DNA from: Variovorax paradoxus B4
GTDB lineage: Bacteria > Pseudomonadota > Gammaproteobacteria > Burkholderiales > Burkholderiaceae_C
Length of the DNA: 64,000 nt
Direction: 5' to 3'
NCBI RefSeq assembly: GCF_000463015.1
Contig: NC_022247.1
Location: 124,001 to 188,000 of the forward strand
Shown here one piece after another: positions 25,005-33,593 of this stretch (its first letter is position 1; every line of letters starts with the position of its first letter). Made by a program: the position numbers and the translations under genes. A model generated the notes under the pieces. That model was not told where the DNA came from. It saw only the letters and a program-made list of their open reading frames with translations, and did not search any database.

Positions 25005-26011
25005 GGCGTGGCGAGCAGTTCCTTGAGGGCGGCGTCGATGAAGCGGGTGTCGACCGGGCTGCTGCCGCCGCCGGCAAAGTGGCCCCACACGCCCGGGATC
25101 GGGCGGCACTCGGCGTTCGGCATGTGCGACACCTCCCATTCGTTGTCGGCCACGGGAAAGTACAGGTCGCGCTCGGCCGGCATCACGATGGCGCGCGCCT
25201 TGATGGCGCCCAGCGCTTTCTTGAAGTCGCCCTTGAACACCGGGTTGTCGCTGATGTCGCCGTGCTGCCACGACCACAGCATCGCGAGCAGGTTGTTCGC
25301 GTCCTTCTGCAAAAAGAAGCCTTCCCAGAAGCCGACCAGGAAGTCTTCGAGCGAGCTGAAGCCCAGCTCGCGCCACAGCTCCCGCATGTAGAAGGGCTGC
25401 GACAGTCCCCAGCCTGCGTACACGCGGCCCACCGCCCGCAAGCCCTTGCTCGGCGGCGTGCTGTACCAGCCGCCGTTCCACGCCGCGTCGGCCGTGAGCG
25501 CGGCCTTCACGCCTTCCAGAAACACGATGTTGTGCGGCGCCGTCTTCGCCGAGCCGCAGAACGGCGCGATGCGCTGCACCATGTCGGAGTACAGGCAGCC
25601 CCACTGGTTGGTCTGCTGCGCACCCATCGACCAGCCTGTGACCAGCGCGATGCGTTCGATGCCGAACTTCTCCGTGACCAGGCGGTGCTGCAGCCGGACG
25701 TTGTCATAGAGAGTGATGTCCGGAAAGCGCGACAGGTTGTACGGCTCGGGCGTGTTGCTGGGCGACGAAGAGAGGCCGTTGCCCAGCATGTTCGGCACGA
25801 TGATGAAGTACTTGTCGGGGTCGAGCGCCATGCCCGGGCCGATCAGCCACTCGTTGTCGTAGTGTTGGCCCGAGTACCAGGTCGGGTAGACGATCACATT
25901 GCTCTTGTCGGCGTCGAGCTTGCCGTAGGTCTTGTAGGCAAGCCTGGCATTGCGCAGCGTCGCGCCGCGTTGCAGGGGCACGTCGCCGAGGTCGAAGATT
26001 TCGTAGTCCAT
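25001..26011 (-). CDS. MetX-like alpha/beta hydrolase (homoserine O-acetyltransferase family fold)
   Basis: A 336-residue alpha/beta hydrolase resembling homoserine O-acetyltransferases. LRNARLAYKTYGKLDADKSNVIVYPTWYSGQH matches the N-terminal family block, TGWSMGAQQTNQW carries the nucleophile serine, ERDLYFPVADNE the acid, and GVWGHFAGGG the histidine. True MetX function is unlikely inside an amide-use operon. A hydrolase or acyltransferase acting on an amide, ester or acyl product is more likely, but the substrate is unknown. Its ATG is 27 bases after the permease stop, and its own stop overlaps the ATPase start. Confidence 0.75.
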   Translation of the reverse strand: MDYEIFDLGDVPLQRGATLRNARLAYKTYGKLDADKSNVIVYPTWYSGQHYDNEWLIGPGMALDPDKYFIIVPNMLGNGLSSSPSNTPEPYNLSRFPDITLYDNVRLQHRLVTEKFGIERIALVTGWSMGAQQTNQWGCLYSDMVQRIAPFCGSAKTAPHNIVFLEGVKAALTADAAWNGGWYSTPPSKGLRAVGRVYAGWGLSQPFYMRELWRELGFSSLEDFLVGFWEGFFLQKDANNLLAMLWSWQHGDISDNPVFKGDFKKALGAIKARAIVMPAERDLYFPVADNEWEVSHMPNAECRPIPGVWGHFAGGGSSPVDTRFIDAALKELLATP

Positions 26012-26038
26012 GGTCGTTGTCGCTTTCGAATGAGGTGT

Positions 26039-27364
26039 TCAGTTCTTGATGGACGGCGCGGCCGCCGCCACCGGCGCGCCGCTGCCGATGTGGAGCACGA
26101 AGTAGCAGGCGCCCGCCGCAATGAAGGCCGCCACCGCCGTCGACAGCTGCGGTGCCATCGTCTCGGTGGCATAGGCCACCAGCGAGCCCACGCCCCAGGC
26201 GATGAAGGCGCGCGGGCGCCAGTCGGCACCGATGGCGGCACCGATGGCGGCACCGGGCCGCACGAAGTACAGGTCGGCGATCAGGATGGCGCCGATGGGC
26301 GGCACCAGGATGCCCAGCAGTGACAGCCACGGAATGAACAGAGCCCACACGTTGGCCGCCGCAATCGCGATGCCCACGGCCGCGAGCACCACGGCGAACA
26401 CGCGCATGCGCCCGTTGCCGATGCGCGACCAGCCCACCGCCGAGTTGTAGAGGCAGTGCGCGCACACCGAGCCCAGGTTGCACAGCAGGAACACGAAGGC
26501 CACCACGGCCAGCCACGGCGCGTTCTGCGCGAGCAGGTAGCCGAACATGTTGTCCAGGCCGAAGGGCTGCGGTTGCGGCAGTGCCAGTGCGGCCGTCATG
26601 ACGCCGCCGACCAGCATCGCGACCAGGTTGGCCACCGGAAAGGCGCAGGCCGTGGCAATCAGCGAGCTCTTGCGGTCGGCGGCCCAGCGGTTGAAGTCGG
26701 CCGTGACCGTGCCCGCATCGATGAACAGCGCCACCACGATGGTCAGGCCGATGCCGAAGGACATCGGCAGCGCCGGCTGCGTGCCGGCGTACGACAGCAC
26801 CTTGTCCCAGCCGGCGGCACCGGCCGAGTGCAGCACCACCCAGCCGCCCAGTACCACGAACAGCGGCACCGACACCATGCCGATCCAGTGCAGGCCGCGA
26901 ATCCCGACGAAGGTGATGCCCAGGTACAGCACGCCCGCCGCAATCGTCATCGTCAGGTAGTCGAACTTGAAGGCCGTGTGCATCAGGTTGCCCGTGATGC
27001 CCGTCTGCACCGCATACCAGCCCAGCAGCAGGGTCGACAGCAGGCCCGAGGCGAACACGTAGCCCTTCCTGCCGAAGCTGGCGCTGGCCAGCAGCGCGAA
27101 GTTGTGGCCGCGCGCCGTGCCCAGCGCGCCCAGCGACCCCACGTACGCGAACATCAGCAGGTTGCCCACGATCATCGCGAGCAGTGCGGACTGGAAGCCC
27201 ATGCCCGCCACCAGGATGGAGCCGGTCATGGCCCCCGTGATGATCATCGGGAACCCGAGCCACACCATCGAGACCGAGAAGGTGCTGCGCCGCTTCGAGA
27301 GCGGAACCGGGTCGTGCTCGTACTCGTCGCCGAGTACCTTGTCGTCGACATGCGTCTGACTCAT
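26039..27364 (-). CDS. NCS1-family cytosine/purine permease-like transporter
   Basis: A 441-residue membrane protein with about 12 hydrophobic helices from residue 30 on. The N-terminal soluble stretch (DEYEHDPVPLSKRRSTFSVSMVWLGFPMIITGAMTG) is typical of CodB-like NCS1 carriers, which import cytosine, purines, allantoin or hydantoins with H+ or Na+. In this operon the substrate may be an amide or ureide. It takes the place that the AmiS channel has in Pseudomonas amidase operons. A short in-frame tandem repeat (26227-26254) encodes GAAIGAAIGA near a cytoplasmic loop. The start at 27364 gives the usual family length. Confidence 0.85.
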   Translation of the reverse strand: MSQTHVDDKVLGDEYEHDPVPLSKRRSTFSVSMVWLGFPMIITGAMTGSILVAGMGFQSALLAMIVGNLLMFAYVGSLGALGTARGHNFALLASASFGRKGYVFASGLLSTLLLGWYAVQTGITGNLMHTAFKFDYLTMTIAAGVLYLGITFVGIRGLHWIGMVSVPLFVVLGGWVVLHSAGAAGWDKVLSYAGTQPALPMSFGIGLTIVVALFIDAGTVTADFNRWAADRKSSLIATACAFPVANLVAMLVGGVMTAALALPQPQPFGLDNMFGYLLAQNAPWLAVVAFVFLLCNLGSVCAHCLYNSAVGWSRIGNGRMRVFAVVLAAVGIAIAAANVWALFIPWLSLLGILVPPIGAILIADLYFVRPGAAIGAAIGADWRPRAFIAWGVGSLVAYATETMAPQLSTAVAAFIAAGACYFVLHIGSGAPVAAAAPSIKN

Positions 27365-27390
27365 GGCATACCTCTTTTTCTTGCGACTGT

Positions 27391-28428
27391 TCAGCGGTGC
27401 CGGGCCGGCTCGTTCGGAATGCCCTCGATCGGGCATTCGGGCGTGCCGACGGTGCTGCGTGTGAACGACTCCACCATCTCGCGCGTGCCCTCGGGGTCAT
27501 TGATCCACTGCGTGTAGAAGTTGTAGGGGCAGGCCGCCACGCCCTTGTCGCCGTCGCCCGAATTGATGGTGCCGGTGTAGCCGCGGTGCACCAGCTTGAA
27601 CAGGTGGTTCTGCGACTGGCCGTTCTTGCGCGCGTCGCGGATCAGGCCCATCGAGAGTTCGGCGTAGTTGATGCCCATTTCTTCCTCGCCGCATTCCCCG
27701 AGCGTGCGGCCGTCGAAGCCGATGAGCGCGGAGTGGCCGAAGTACGAGTACACGCCGTCGAAGCCCGCCGCGTTGGCCACCGCCACGTAGGTGTTGTTCA
27801 TGAAGGCCATGGCCTTGGACACCAGGATCTGCTGTTCCTTGGCCGGGTACATGTAGCCCTGGCAGCGGATGATGAGTTCGGCGCCGCGCATCGCGCAGTC
27901 GCGCCAGATCTCGGGGTAGTTGCCGTCGTCGCAGATGATCAGGCTCATCTTCATGCCCTTGGGGCCTTCGCTCACGTAGGTGCAGTCGCCCGGGTACCAG
28001 CCCTCGATGGGCACCCACGGCATGATCTTCCTGTACTTCTGGACGATCTCGCCCTGGTTGTTCATGAGGATCAGCGTGTTGTAGGGCGCCTTGTTCGGGT
28101 GCTCTTCATGGCGCTCGCCGGTCAGCGAGAACACGCCCCACACGTTGGCGCGGCGGCAGGCGTCCGCGAAGATCGCGGTCTCCTCGCCGGGCACCGCGGC
28201 GGCGGTGTCGTACATCTCCTTTGCGTCGTACATGATCCCGTGCGTGGAGTACTCGGGAAAGATCACCAGGTCCATGCCCGGCAGGCCCTTCTTCATGCCG
28301 ACCAGCATTTCGCCGATCTTGCGGGCGTTGTCCAGCACCTCGGCCTTGGTGTGCAGGCGGGGCATCTTGTAGTTGACGACCGCGACGCCAACGCAATCGT
28401 TGCTGCTCGAAATATCACCATGTCTCAT
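27391..28428 (-). CDS. amiE: Aliphatic amidase
   Basis: A 345-residue nitrilase-superfamily amidase that hydrolyses short aliphatic amides to acids and ammonia in the cytoplasm. The Glu-Lys-Cys triad is complete at the same numbering as the Pseudomonas enzyme: E59 (IFPEYST), K134 (KYRKIMPW) and C166 ([10 protein letters not shown]). The N-terminus [24 protein letters not shown] and length match AmiE closely. An AGGAG ribosome site lies about 8 bases before the ATG. It lies between the ABC transporter genes and the permease gene, the central catalytic step of the operon. Confidence 0.97.
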   Translation of the reverse strand: MRHGDISSSNDCVGVAVVNYKMPRLHTKAEVLDNARKIGEMLVGMKKGLPGMDLVIFPEYSTHGIMYDAKEMYDTAAAVPGEETAIFADACRRANVWGVFSLTGERHEEHPNKAPYNTLILMNNQGEIVQKYRKIMPWVPIEGWYPGDCTYVSEGPKGMKMSLIICDDGNYPEIWRDCAMRGAELIIRCQGYMYPAKEQQILVSKAMAFMNNTYVAVANAAGFDGVYSYFGHSALIGFDGRTLGECGEEEMGINYAELSMGLIRDARKNGQSQNHLFKLVHRGYTGTINSGDGDKGVAACPYNFYTQWINDPEGTREMVESFTRSTVGTPECPIEGIPNEPARHR

Positions 28429-28503
28429 GACGTTGCTCCTGGAGGGGGTTGAGGGAAAAAAGGTTTTTGGGGGTGAAGGTGCGCAGCAGGTTCATTCGTA
28501 CCT

Positions 28504-29193
28504 TCACACAGTCAGGAAGGATCGGACCTTGTCCTGGTCGAGCGTGGCGCGCGCCTCGTCGTGCACGATGCAGCCGCGGTCGATGACGAGAAAGCGGTCG
28601 GCCAGCTCGAGCGCGAAGCTCAGCACCTGCTCCGACACCACGATGGCGAAGCCGCGCTCGGCGCGCAGCACGTTCAGCGTCTGCGCGATCTCCTTGATGA
28701 TCGAAGGCTGGATGCCCTCGGTGGGTTCGTCCAGGATCAGCACCTTGGGCTCCGAGATCAGTGCGCGCGCGATCGCCAGCATCTGCTGCTGACCGCCCGA
28801 GAGGTTGCCGGCGCGGCGCTGCCTCATGTCCTTGAGCACGGGGAAGAACTTGTAGAGGTACTCGGGCACCGTGCGGTGGCCCGACTTCGCGGCGCCCGAG
28901 AGGATGTTCTGCTCCACCGTGAGGAACGGAAACACCATGCGCCCCTGTGGCACGAACGCCAGGCCCTGCGCCACGCGCTGGTAGCTGGGCAGCTTCGTGA
29001 GTTCGGCGCCGCCCAGGCGGATGCTGCCGCCGCGCGCGGGCAAAAGGCCGATGAGCGACTTCAGCAGCGTGGTCTTGCCCATGCCGTTGCGGCCCATGAC
29101 GGCGACCGCCTCGTCGGCCGCGACGTGCAGCGACACATCGCGGATGACGTGCGACTCGCCATACGCCACGTTGAGTTCGGAGACTTCGAGCAT
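28504..29193 (-). CDS. urtE: Urea/amide ABC transporter ATPase UrtE
   Basis: A 229-residue LivF/UrtE-type ATPase: Walker A GRNGMGKTTLL, signature LSGGQQQMLAIARAL, Walker B VLILDEPTEGIQPSII. FVPQGRMVFPFLTVEQNIL fits UrtE. It energises import of urea or short amides together with UrtD. The ATG at 29193 is preceded by GAGAAGGAGAAATTCAG. It is followed by 75 bases and then amiE. Confidence 0.93.
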   Translation of the reverse strand: MLEVSELNVAYGESHVIRDVSLHVAADEAVAVMGRNGMGKTTLLKSLIGLLPARGGSIRLGGAELTKLPSYQRVAQGLAFVPQGRMVFPFLTVEQNILSGAAKSGHRTVPEYLYKFFPVLKDMRQRRAGNLSGGQQQMLAIARALISEPKVLILDEPTEGIQPSIIKEIAQTLNVLRAERGFAIVVSEQVLSFALELADRFLVIDRGCIVHDEARATLDQDKVRSFLTV

Positions 29194-29210
29194 CTGAATT
29201 TCTCCTTCTC

Positions 29211-30014
29211 TCAGTGGCCGAGGTACACGTCGATCACGCACGGGTCGGCATGCACCTGCGCGGCCGTGCCTTCGCTCAGCAGCTTGCCCTGGTGCAGCAC
29301 GGTCACGCGGTGCGCGATGCGCTTGACGAAATCCATGTCATGCTCGATCACGACCACCGACTTGCCCGTCGAGATGCGCCGCAGCAGGTCGCCCGTCTGT
29401 TCGCGCTCGCGCGGGCTCATGCCGGCCACGGGCTCGTCGAGCAGCAGCAACTCGGGCTCCTGCATCAGCAGCATCCCGATTTCGAGCCACTGCTTCTGCC
29501 CGTGGCTGAGCTGCCCGGCGCGGTGGCCGAGCCGCTCGCTCAGGAAGACCTGCTCGGCCATCGCGTCGATGCGCTCGCGCAGCGCGGGCGTGCGGCGGAA
29601 TGTCAGCGACTGCAGCAGGCCGTGCATGCGCGGCAGCGAGATCTCGAAGTTCTCCAGCACCGTGAGGTCTTCGTAGACCGAAGGCGTCTGGAACTTGCGG
29701 CCCACTCCGGCCCGCACGATCTCGTACTCGTTCAGGCGGCCGAGGTCCTGGCCGTTGAACAACACGCGGCCTGCGCTCGGCCGGGTCTTGCCGCAGATCA
29801 TGTCGAGCAGCGTGGTCTTGCCTGCGCCGTTCGGGCCGATGATCACGCGCAGCTCGTTGCGCTCGACGACAAGGCTCAGGCCGTCCACCGCCTTGAAGCC
29901 GTCGAAGGACACCGTGAGGTCTTCGACACGCAGGATCTGCTCGCTCGAAGACGAGAACCCGGTGGCTGCCTGCGGCATGCCGGTGTTGGGCAGCGTCATG
30001 GTGGTGGCGTTCAT
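29211..30014 (-). CDS. urtD: Urea/amide ABC transporter ATPase UrtD
   Basis: A 267-residue LivG/UrtD-type ATPase: Walker A IGPNGAGKTTLLD, signature LSHGQKQWLEIGML (the SHGQKQWLE form typical of UrtD), Walker B LLLLDEPVAGMSPRE, and the H-loop VIEHDMDFV. About 27 N-terminal residues before the ATPase core look disordered. The ATG overlaps the UrtC stop as ATGA. It works with UrtE at the inner membrane. Confidence 0.94.
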   Translation of the reverse strand: MNATTMTLPNTGMPQAATGFSSSSEQILRVEDLTVSFDGFKAVDGLSLVVERNELRVIIGPNGAGKTTLLDMICGKTRPSAGRVLFNGQDLGRLNEYEIVRAGVGRKFQTPSVYEDLTVLENFEISLPRMHGLLQSLTFRRTPALRERIDAMAEQVFLSERLGHRAGQLSHGQKQWLEIGMLLMQEPELLLLDEPVAGMSPREREQTGDLLRRISTGKSVVVIEHDMDFVKRIAHRVTVLHQGKLLSEGTAAQVHADPCVIDVYLGH

Positions 30015-31072
30015 CGTGCTGCCTCCGCACCGTGACGACGCGCCAGCAGCTTCTCGCCCAGGCCGGCAAGGCCGTTCGGCATCGCCCACACCACGAGGAT
30101 GAACACCGCACCCAGGAAGTACAGCCAGCCCTCGGGGAAGGTCTCCGACAGGTACGACTTGAGAAAGCCAATCAACAGCGCACCGATCACCGCACCCGGA
30201 ATCGACAGCCTCCCGCCGACCGCTGCGTAGATCACCATCTCGACCGAGGCGACCACGCCGATCACGCCCGGTGCGATCAGCCCCACCTGCAGGCTGTAGA
30301 AGGCCCCGCCGATGGCCGACAGCATCGCAGCCGCCGCGAAGACAAAGGCCTTCATGTGCGCGGTGTTGTAGCCGCTGAAGCGCACGCGGTCTTCCCGGTC
30401 GCGGATGGCGATGAGGATCTTGCCGAAGCGGCTGCGCACGATCACGAGCGACACCGCCATCACGAGCGCGATGGCCAGCACTTCGATGAAGTACATGACG
30501 CGCTTGGCATCGTCGCCTGCGATGTCCAGGCCCAGCAGCGTGCGGAAATCGGTGATGCCATTGGCGCCGCCGGTGTCGCCCTGCTGGCCGACGACCACCA
30601 CGGTGAGCGTGAGCGCCAGCGACAGCGTGACGATGGCGAAGTACACGCCGCTCACACGCCGCTTGAAGATCGCATACGAGAACACATACGCCAGCACGGC
30701 AGGAATCACGAGGATGCCCACCACCGTCCAGCCCAGCGAGTGGAACGGCTGCCACCACGCCGGCAGCTGCTCGACGCTGCTCCACACCATGAAGTCCGGC
30801 AGCTCGGGCGCCGAGGCTTCCAGCTTGAGAAACATCGCCATCATGTAGCCGCCGAGGCCGAAGAACATGCCCTGGCCCAGGCTCAGCACGCCGCCGTAGC
30901 CCCAGGTGAGCACCACACCGATCGCGACGAATGCAAAGGCCAGGTATTTGCTGATGAGGTTCAGGCGGAACGGATCGAGCGTGAGTGGCAGCACCACGGC
31001 CAGCAGCAGCAACACGGCAGCCAGTCCGACGAGGTCGCTCTTGCGTTGGGGAGAAAGCTTCTTCATGCCCAT
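30011..31072 (-). CDS. urtC: Urea/amide ABC transporter permease UrtC
   Basis: A 353-residue LivM/UrtC-type permease with about ten hydrophobic helices. YGGVLSLGQGMFFGLGGYMMAMF is the conserved family block, GDTGGANGITDF fits UrtC, and a cytoplasmic loop with IRDREDRVRFSGYNT contacts the ATPase. It starts 4 bases after the UrtB stop region and overlaps urtD by 4 bases. Confidence 0.93.
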   Translation of the reverse strand: MGMKKLSPQRKSDLVGLAAVLLLLAVVLPLTLDPFRLNLISKYLAFAFVAIGVVLTWGYGGVLSLGQGMFFGLGGYMMAMFLKLEASAPELPDFMVWSSVEQLPAWWQPFHSLGWTVVGILVIPAVLAYVFSYAIFKRRVSGVYFAIVTLSLALTLTVVVVGQQGDTGGANGITDFRTLLGLDIAGDDAKRVMYFIEVLAIALVMAVSLVIVRSRFGKILIAIRDREDRVRFSGYNTAHMKAFVFAAAAMLSAIGGAFYSLQVGLIAPGVIGVVASVEMVIYAAVGGRLSIPGAVIGALLIGFLKSYLSETFPEGWLYFLGAVFILVVWAMPNGLAGLGEKLLARRHGAEAAR

Positions 31073-31076
31073 GCCG

Positions 31077-31979
31077 TCAGCTCCTCGACCGCGTTGCGAA
31101 CAGTCCGTTGGGCCGGAAGTACAGCACCGCGATCACCAGCAGCAAAATGGTGGCCTTGGCCATCGATCCGCTCATCAGGTACTCGAGCCAGGTCTGCGAC
31201 TGCGCGATGGCAAAGCCCGAAAGCGCGGTGCCAACCAGGCTCTGCACGCCGCCGAACACCACCACGATGAACGAGTCGACGATGTAGAGTTGACCGGTGC
31301 CCGGGTTGGTCGAGCCGATCATCGTGAACACCGCGCCCGCGATGCCCGCGAGCCCGGAGCCCAGCGCGAAGGTCATCGCATCGACACGGTGCGTGTCGAT
31401 GCCCACCGCGCCGGCAATGGCGCGGTTCTGCGTCACTGCGCGCACCTTCAGTCCCCACGAGGTGCGGTAGAGCAGCAGGTACACGCCGATGGCGACGATG
31501 GCCGTCAGCCCCACGATGAAGATGCGCGTGAGCGGCAGCTGGATGCCCGGAGTCGGCTCCCACGCCCCCGCGAGCCACGAGGCCAGCGGCACGCTCACTT
31601 CCTGCGCGCCGAAGATGGAGCGGTAGGCCTGCTGCAGCATCAGGCTCAGGCCCCAGGTCGCGAGCAGGGTGTCGAGTGGCCGCTCGTAGAAGAAGCGGAT
31701 GAACCCGCGCTCCAGCACATAGCCGAACGCGAAGGTCACGGCAAACGCGAACGGGATCGCGGCGAACAGGTAGAGGTCCATCCAGCCCGGCGCGAAGTGC
31801 GCGAAGAAGCGTGCCGCCAGGTAGGTCATGTAGGCGCCTAGCGCCATCAGCTCGCCGTGCGCCATGTTGATGACGCCCATCAGGCCGAAGACGATGGCCA
31901 GCCCGATGGCCATCAGGAGCAGGATGGTGAACAGGCTCACGCCGTTGAACACCTGCATCACCGCGATGTCGAAGTTCAT
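31077..31979 (-). CDS. urtB: Urea/amide ABC transporter permease UrtB
   Basis: A 300-residue LivH/UrtB-type permease of about eight helices. VFGLMGVINMAHGELMALGAYMTY is the family block, and AVTQNRAIAGAVGIDTHRVDAMTFALGSGLAG the ATPase-coupling loop. Many UrtB proteins carry a long extra periplasmic N-terminal domain. This one lacks it and is the short form found in amide-linked transporters. The ATG at 31979 follows the binding-protein gene by 5 bases. Confidence 0.93.
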   Translation of the reverse strand: MNFDIAVMQVFNGVSLFTILLLMAIGLAIVFGLMGVINMAHGELMALGAYMTYLAARFFAHFAPGWMDLYLFAAIPFAFAVTFAFGYVLERGFIRFFYERPLDTLLATWGLSLMLQQAYRSIFGAQEVSVPLASWLAGAWEPTPGIQLPLTRIFIVGLTAIVAIGVYLLLYRTSWGLKVRAVTQNRAIAGAVGIDTHRVDAMTFALGSGLAGIAGAVFTMIGSTNPGTGQLYIVDSFIVVVFGGVQSLVGTALSGFAIAQSQTWLEYLMSGSMAKATILLLVIAVLYFRPNGLFATRSRS

Positions 31980-31984
31980 CGGGG

Positions 31985-33178
31985 TCAGACCTTCGGGAAG
32001 GGGTTGGGCTCGACCAGCTGCGGCGATTCCCACACGATGTCGAACTGGCCGTCGGGCCGTGCGCGGCCCACGCGCACCTTCTTCCACACGTGGTGGTTGG
32101 TGGCGTGCACGCGCACCGTGCCTTCGGGTGCCTCGATCTCCACGCCCGCTGTGGCGGCCGTGACCTTGTCGACGTCGAAGGACTTGGCCTTCTCGACCGC
32201 GAGCTTCCAGAGGTACACGCAGTTGTAGGCCACCTCCATTGGGTCGCCGATCACGCGGTCCTGCCCGTACTTGGCCTTGAAGGCCTTCACGAACTTCTCG
32301 TTGGCCGGCGACTTGATGCTCTGGAAGTAGCCCATGCAGGCGTAGTAGCCCGCGGCGTTGTCCTTGCCGATGCCGTCGATTTCATTCTCGGACACCACGG
32401 TCGACAGCAGCACCTGCTTGCTGCCGTCGAGGCCCGCCGCGCGCAGCTGCTTGTAGAAAGCCACGTTGGAGCCGCCCACCACCGTGCTGTAGATGCAGTC
32501 GGGCTTGGCGGCCTTGATCTTGTTGATGATCGACGAGAACTCGGTGTGGCCCAGCGGCGCATATTCTTCGCCGAGCACCTTGCCGCCGGCCGAGGCAATG
32601 GCGGGCTTGGCGATCTTGTTGCAGGTGCGCGGGTAGATGTAGTCGGAGCCCACGAGAAAGAAGCTCTTGCCCTTCTCGCGCGCCATCCATTCGACCGCCG
32701 CGATGACCGACTGCGTGGCTTCCTGCGAGGGGTAGAACACGCGCTTGTCCTGCTCCTGGCCCTCGTAGTAGGTCGGGTAGAAGAGGAGGCCCTTGGCCTG
32801 GTTGAGCACCGGCAGCAGCGCCTTGCGCGACGCCGAGGTGTAGCAGCCGATGATGGCGGCGACCTTGTCGCGCTCCAGCAGCTTGCGCGCCTTTTCAGCG
32901 AACACCGGGTTCTCGCTGGCGCCGTCTTCGACCACCGCCTCGATCTTCTTGCCCAGCACGCCGCCGGCGGCATTGATCTCCTCGATGGCCAGTTTTTCGG
33001 CATCGACCAGCGAGGCCTCGGCGATGGCGATGGTGCCCGAGAGCGAATGCAGCAGCCCGAGCTTCACGGTGGCGCCATCCTGCGCGGCCGCCAACCTGGC
33101 AACGCCGCCCGCGGCGCCCAGCACGATCATCGAGCCGCCGGTCTTCACGATCTGGCGGCGATTGAAGGGGTTCGTCAT
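31985..33178 (-). CDS. urtA: Urea/short-chain amide ABC transporter binding protein (UrtA/FmdD-like)
   Basis: A 397-residue secreted binding protein, first gene of the operon. The N-terminus NRRQIVKTGGSMIVLGAAGGVARLAAAQ looks like a Tat-type signal (RR followed by a mild hydrophobic stretch). The mature part has KLGLLHSLSGTIAIAE and GCYTSASRKALLPVLNQAKGLLFYPTYYEGQE, hallmarks of the urea/amide group. An AAAGGAATTTG ribosome site precedes the ATG at 33178. Given the downstream amidase and AmiC, amides such as formamide or acetamide are as likely as urea. Expression probably depends on read-through of the leader terminator. Confidence 0.92.
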   Translation of the reverse strand: MTNPFNRRQIVKTGGSMIVLGAAGGVARLAAAQDGATVKLGLLHSLSGTIAIAEASLVDAEKLAIEEINAAGGVLGKKIEAVVEDGASENPVFAEKARKLLERDKVAAIIGCYTSASRKALLPVLNQAKGLLFYPTYYEGQEQDKRVFYPSQEATQSVIAAVEWMAREKGKSFFLVGSDYIYPRTCNKIAKPAIASAGGKVLGEEYAPLGHTEFSSIINKIKAAKPDCIYSTVVGGSNVAFYKQLRAAGLDGSKQVLLSTVVSENEIDGIGKDNAAGYYACMGYFQSIKSPANEKFVKAFKAKYGQDRVIGDPMEVAYNCVYLWKLAVEKAKSFDVDKVTAATAGVEIEAPEGTVRVHATNHHVWKKVRVGRARPDGQFDIVWESPQLVEPNPFPKV

Positions 33179-33361
33179 GTCAAATTCCTTTGCTTTGGTT
33201 TTGTGCGAGTCATCAGGAACATCCGACCTTCGGCCGCCGTGCGTGGGGTGTCTCCTCCCGCGGCGCGGCGCCTGCAAACGAGCGCTGTGCTGCCAGTGCT
33301 TTCTCTCCGGGCAAAGCTCCGCCCCCGGATGGCGCGCATCCGTTTTGAAAAGGCTTCGTTG

Positions 33362-33411
33362 CGACCGAAAAACAAAAAAGCCCGAACCGGTGTTGAAACC
33401 GATTCGGGCTT
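33362..33411 (-). terminator. Intrinsic terminator in the leader of the amide operon
   Basis: On the minus strand a 14-bp stem (AAGCCCGAATCGGT paired with ACCGGTTCGGGCTT, one G-U pair) with a 6-base loop is followed by TTTTTTGTTTTT. It lies about 200 bases before the urtA start and 180 bases after the preceding gene. Position inside the untranslated leader, with an ANTAR protein encoded in the same operon, argues for a regulated attenuator rather than a simple end-of-gene terminator. Confidence 0.85.
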
Positions 33412-33446
33412 TATTGCCCGACACCTCGCTGGCAGCACTGGCAGCG
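33405..33446 (-). promoter_or_regulatory. Candidate ANTAR (AmiR) dual-hairpin RNA target
   Basis: Read on the minus strand, hairpin 1 (33446-33427) is CGCUGCC-AGUGCU-GCCAGCG: a 7-position stem with one C-C mismatch and a hexaloop having A at position 1 and G at position 4, the known ANTAR loop rule. Six bases later hairpin 2 (33420-33405) is CGGGC-AAUAAA-GCCCG, a perfect 5-bp stem with a hexaloop (A at 1, but A not G at 4). Its 3' arm is also the 5' arm of the terminator, so the two structures exclude each other. This is the layout known for ANTAR antitermination. Confidence 0.7.
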
Positions 33447-33593
33447 GGCGTCGTATGAATGAAGGACTGATAACGATTGCTCGTTGGGGCGGATTCTTCT
33501 CAACTCACCCCTGCGTGAACATACGTTCTTTCGCTGATTGGCGGATACGCAGAACGTGTGGTATTCGCGCGCACACCGCTGCGGCGCCGCTGG

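Noticed and set aside
26227..26254. Tandem GGCACCGATGGC-type repeat as a possible regulatory or CRISPR-like repeat
   Set aside because: It is in frame within the permease gene, has only about two and a half units and encodes GAAIGAAIGA, so it is a coding slippage repeat.
33366..33411. Hairpin as a simple terminator of the 33594-34094 gene
   Set aside because: Possible, but it is 180 bases after that gene and overlaps an alternative hexaloop hairpin in the leader of an operon encoding an ANTAR protein. Regulated attenuation explains more of the structure.
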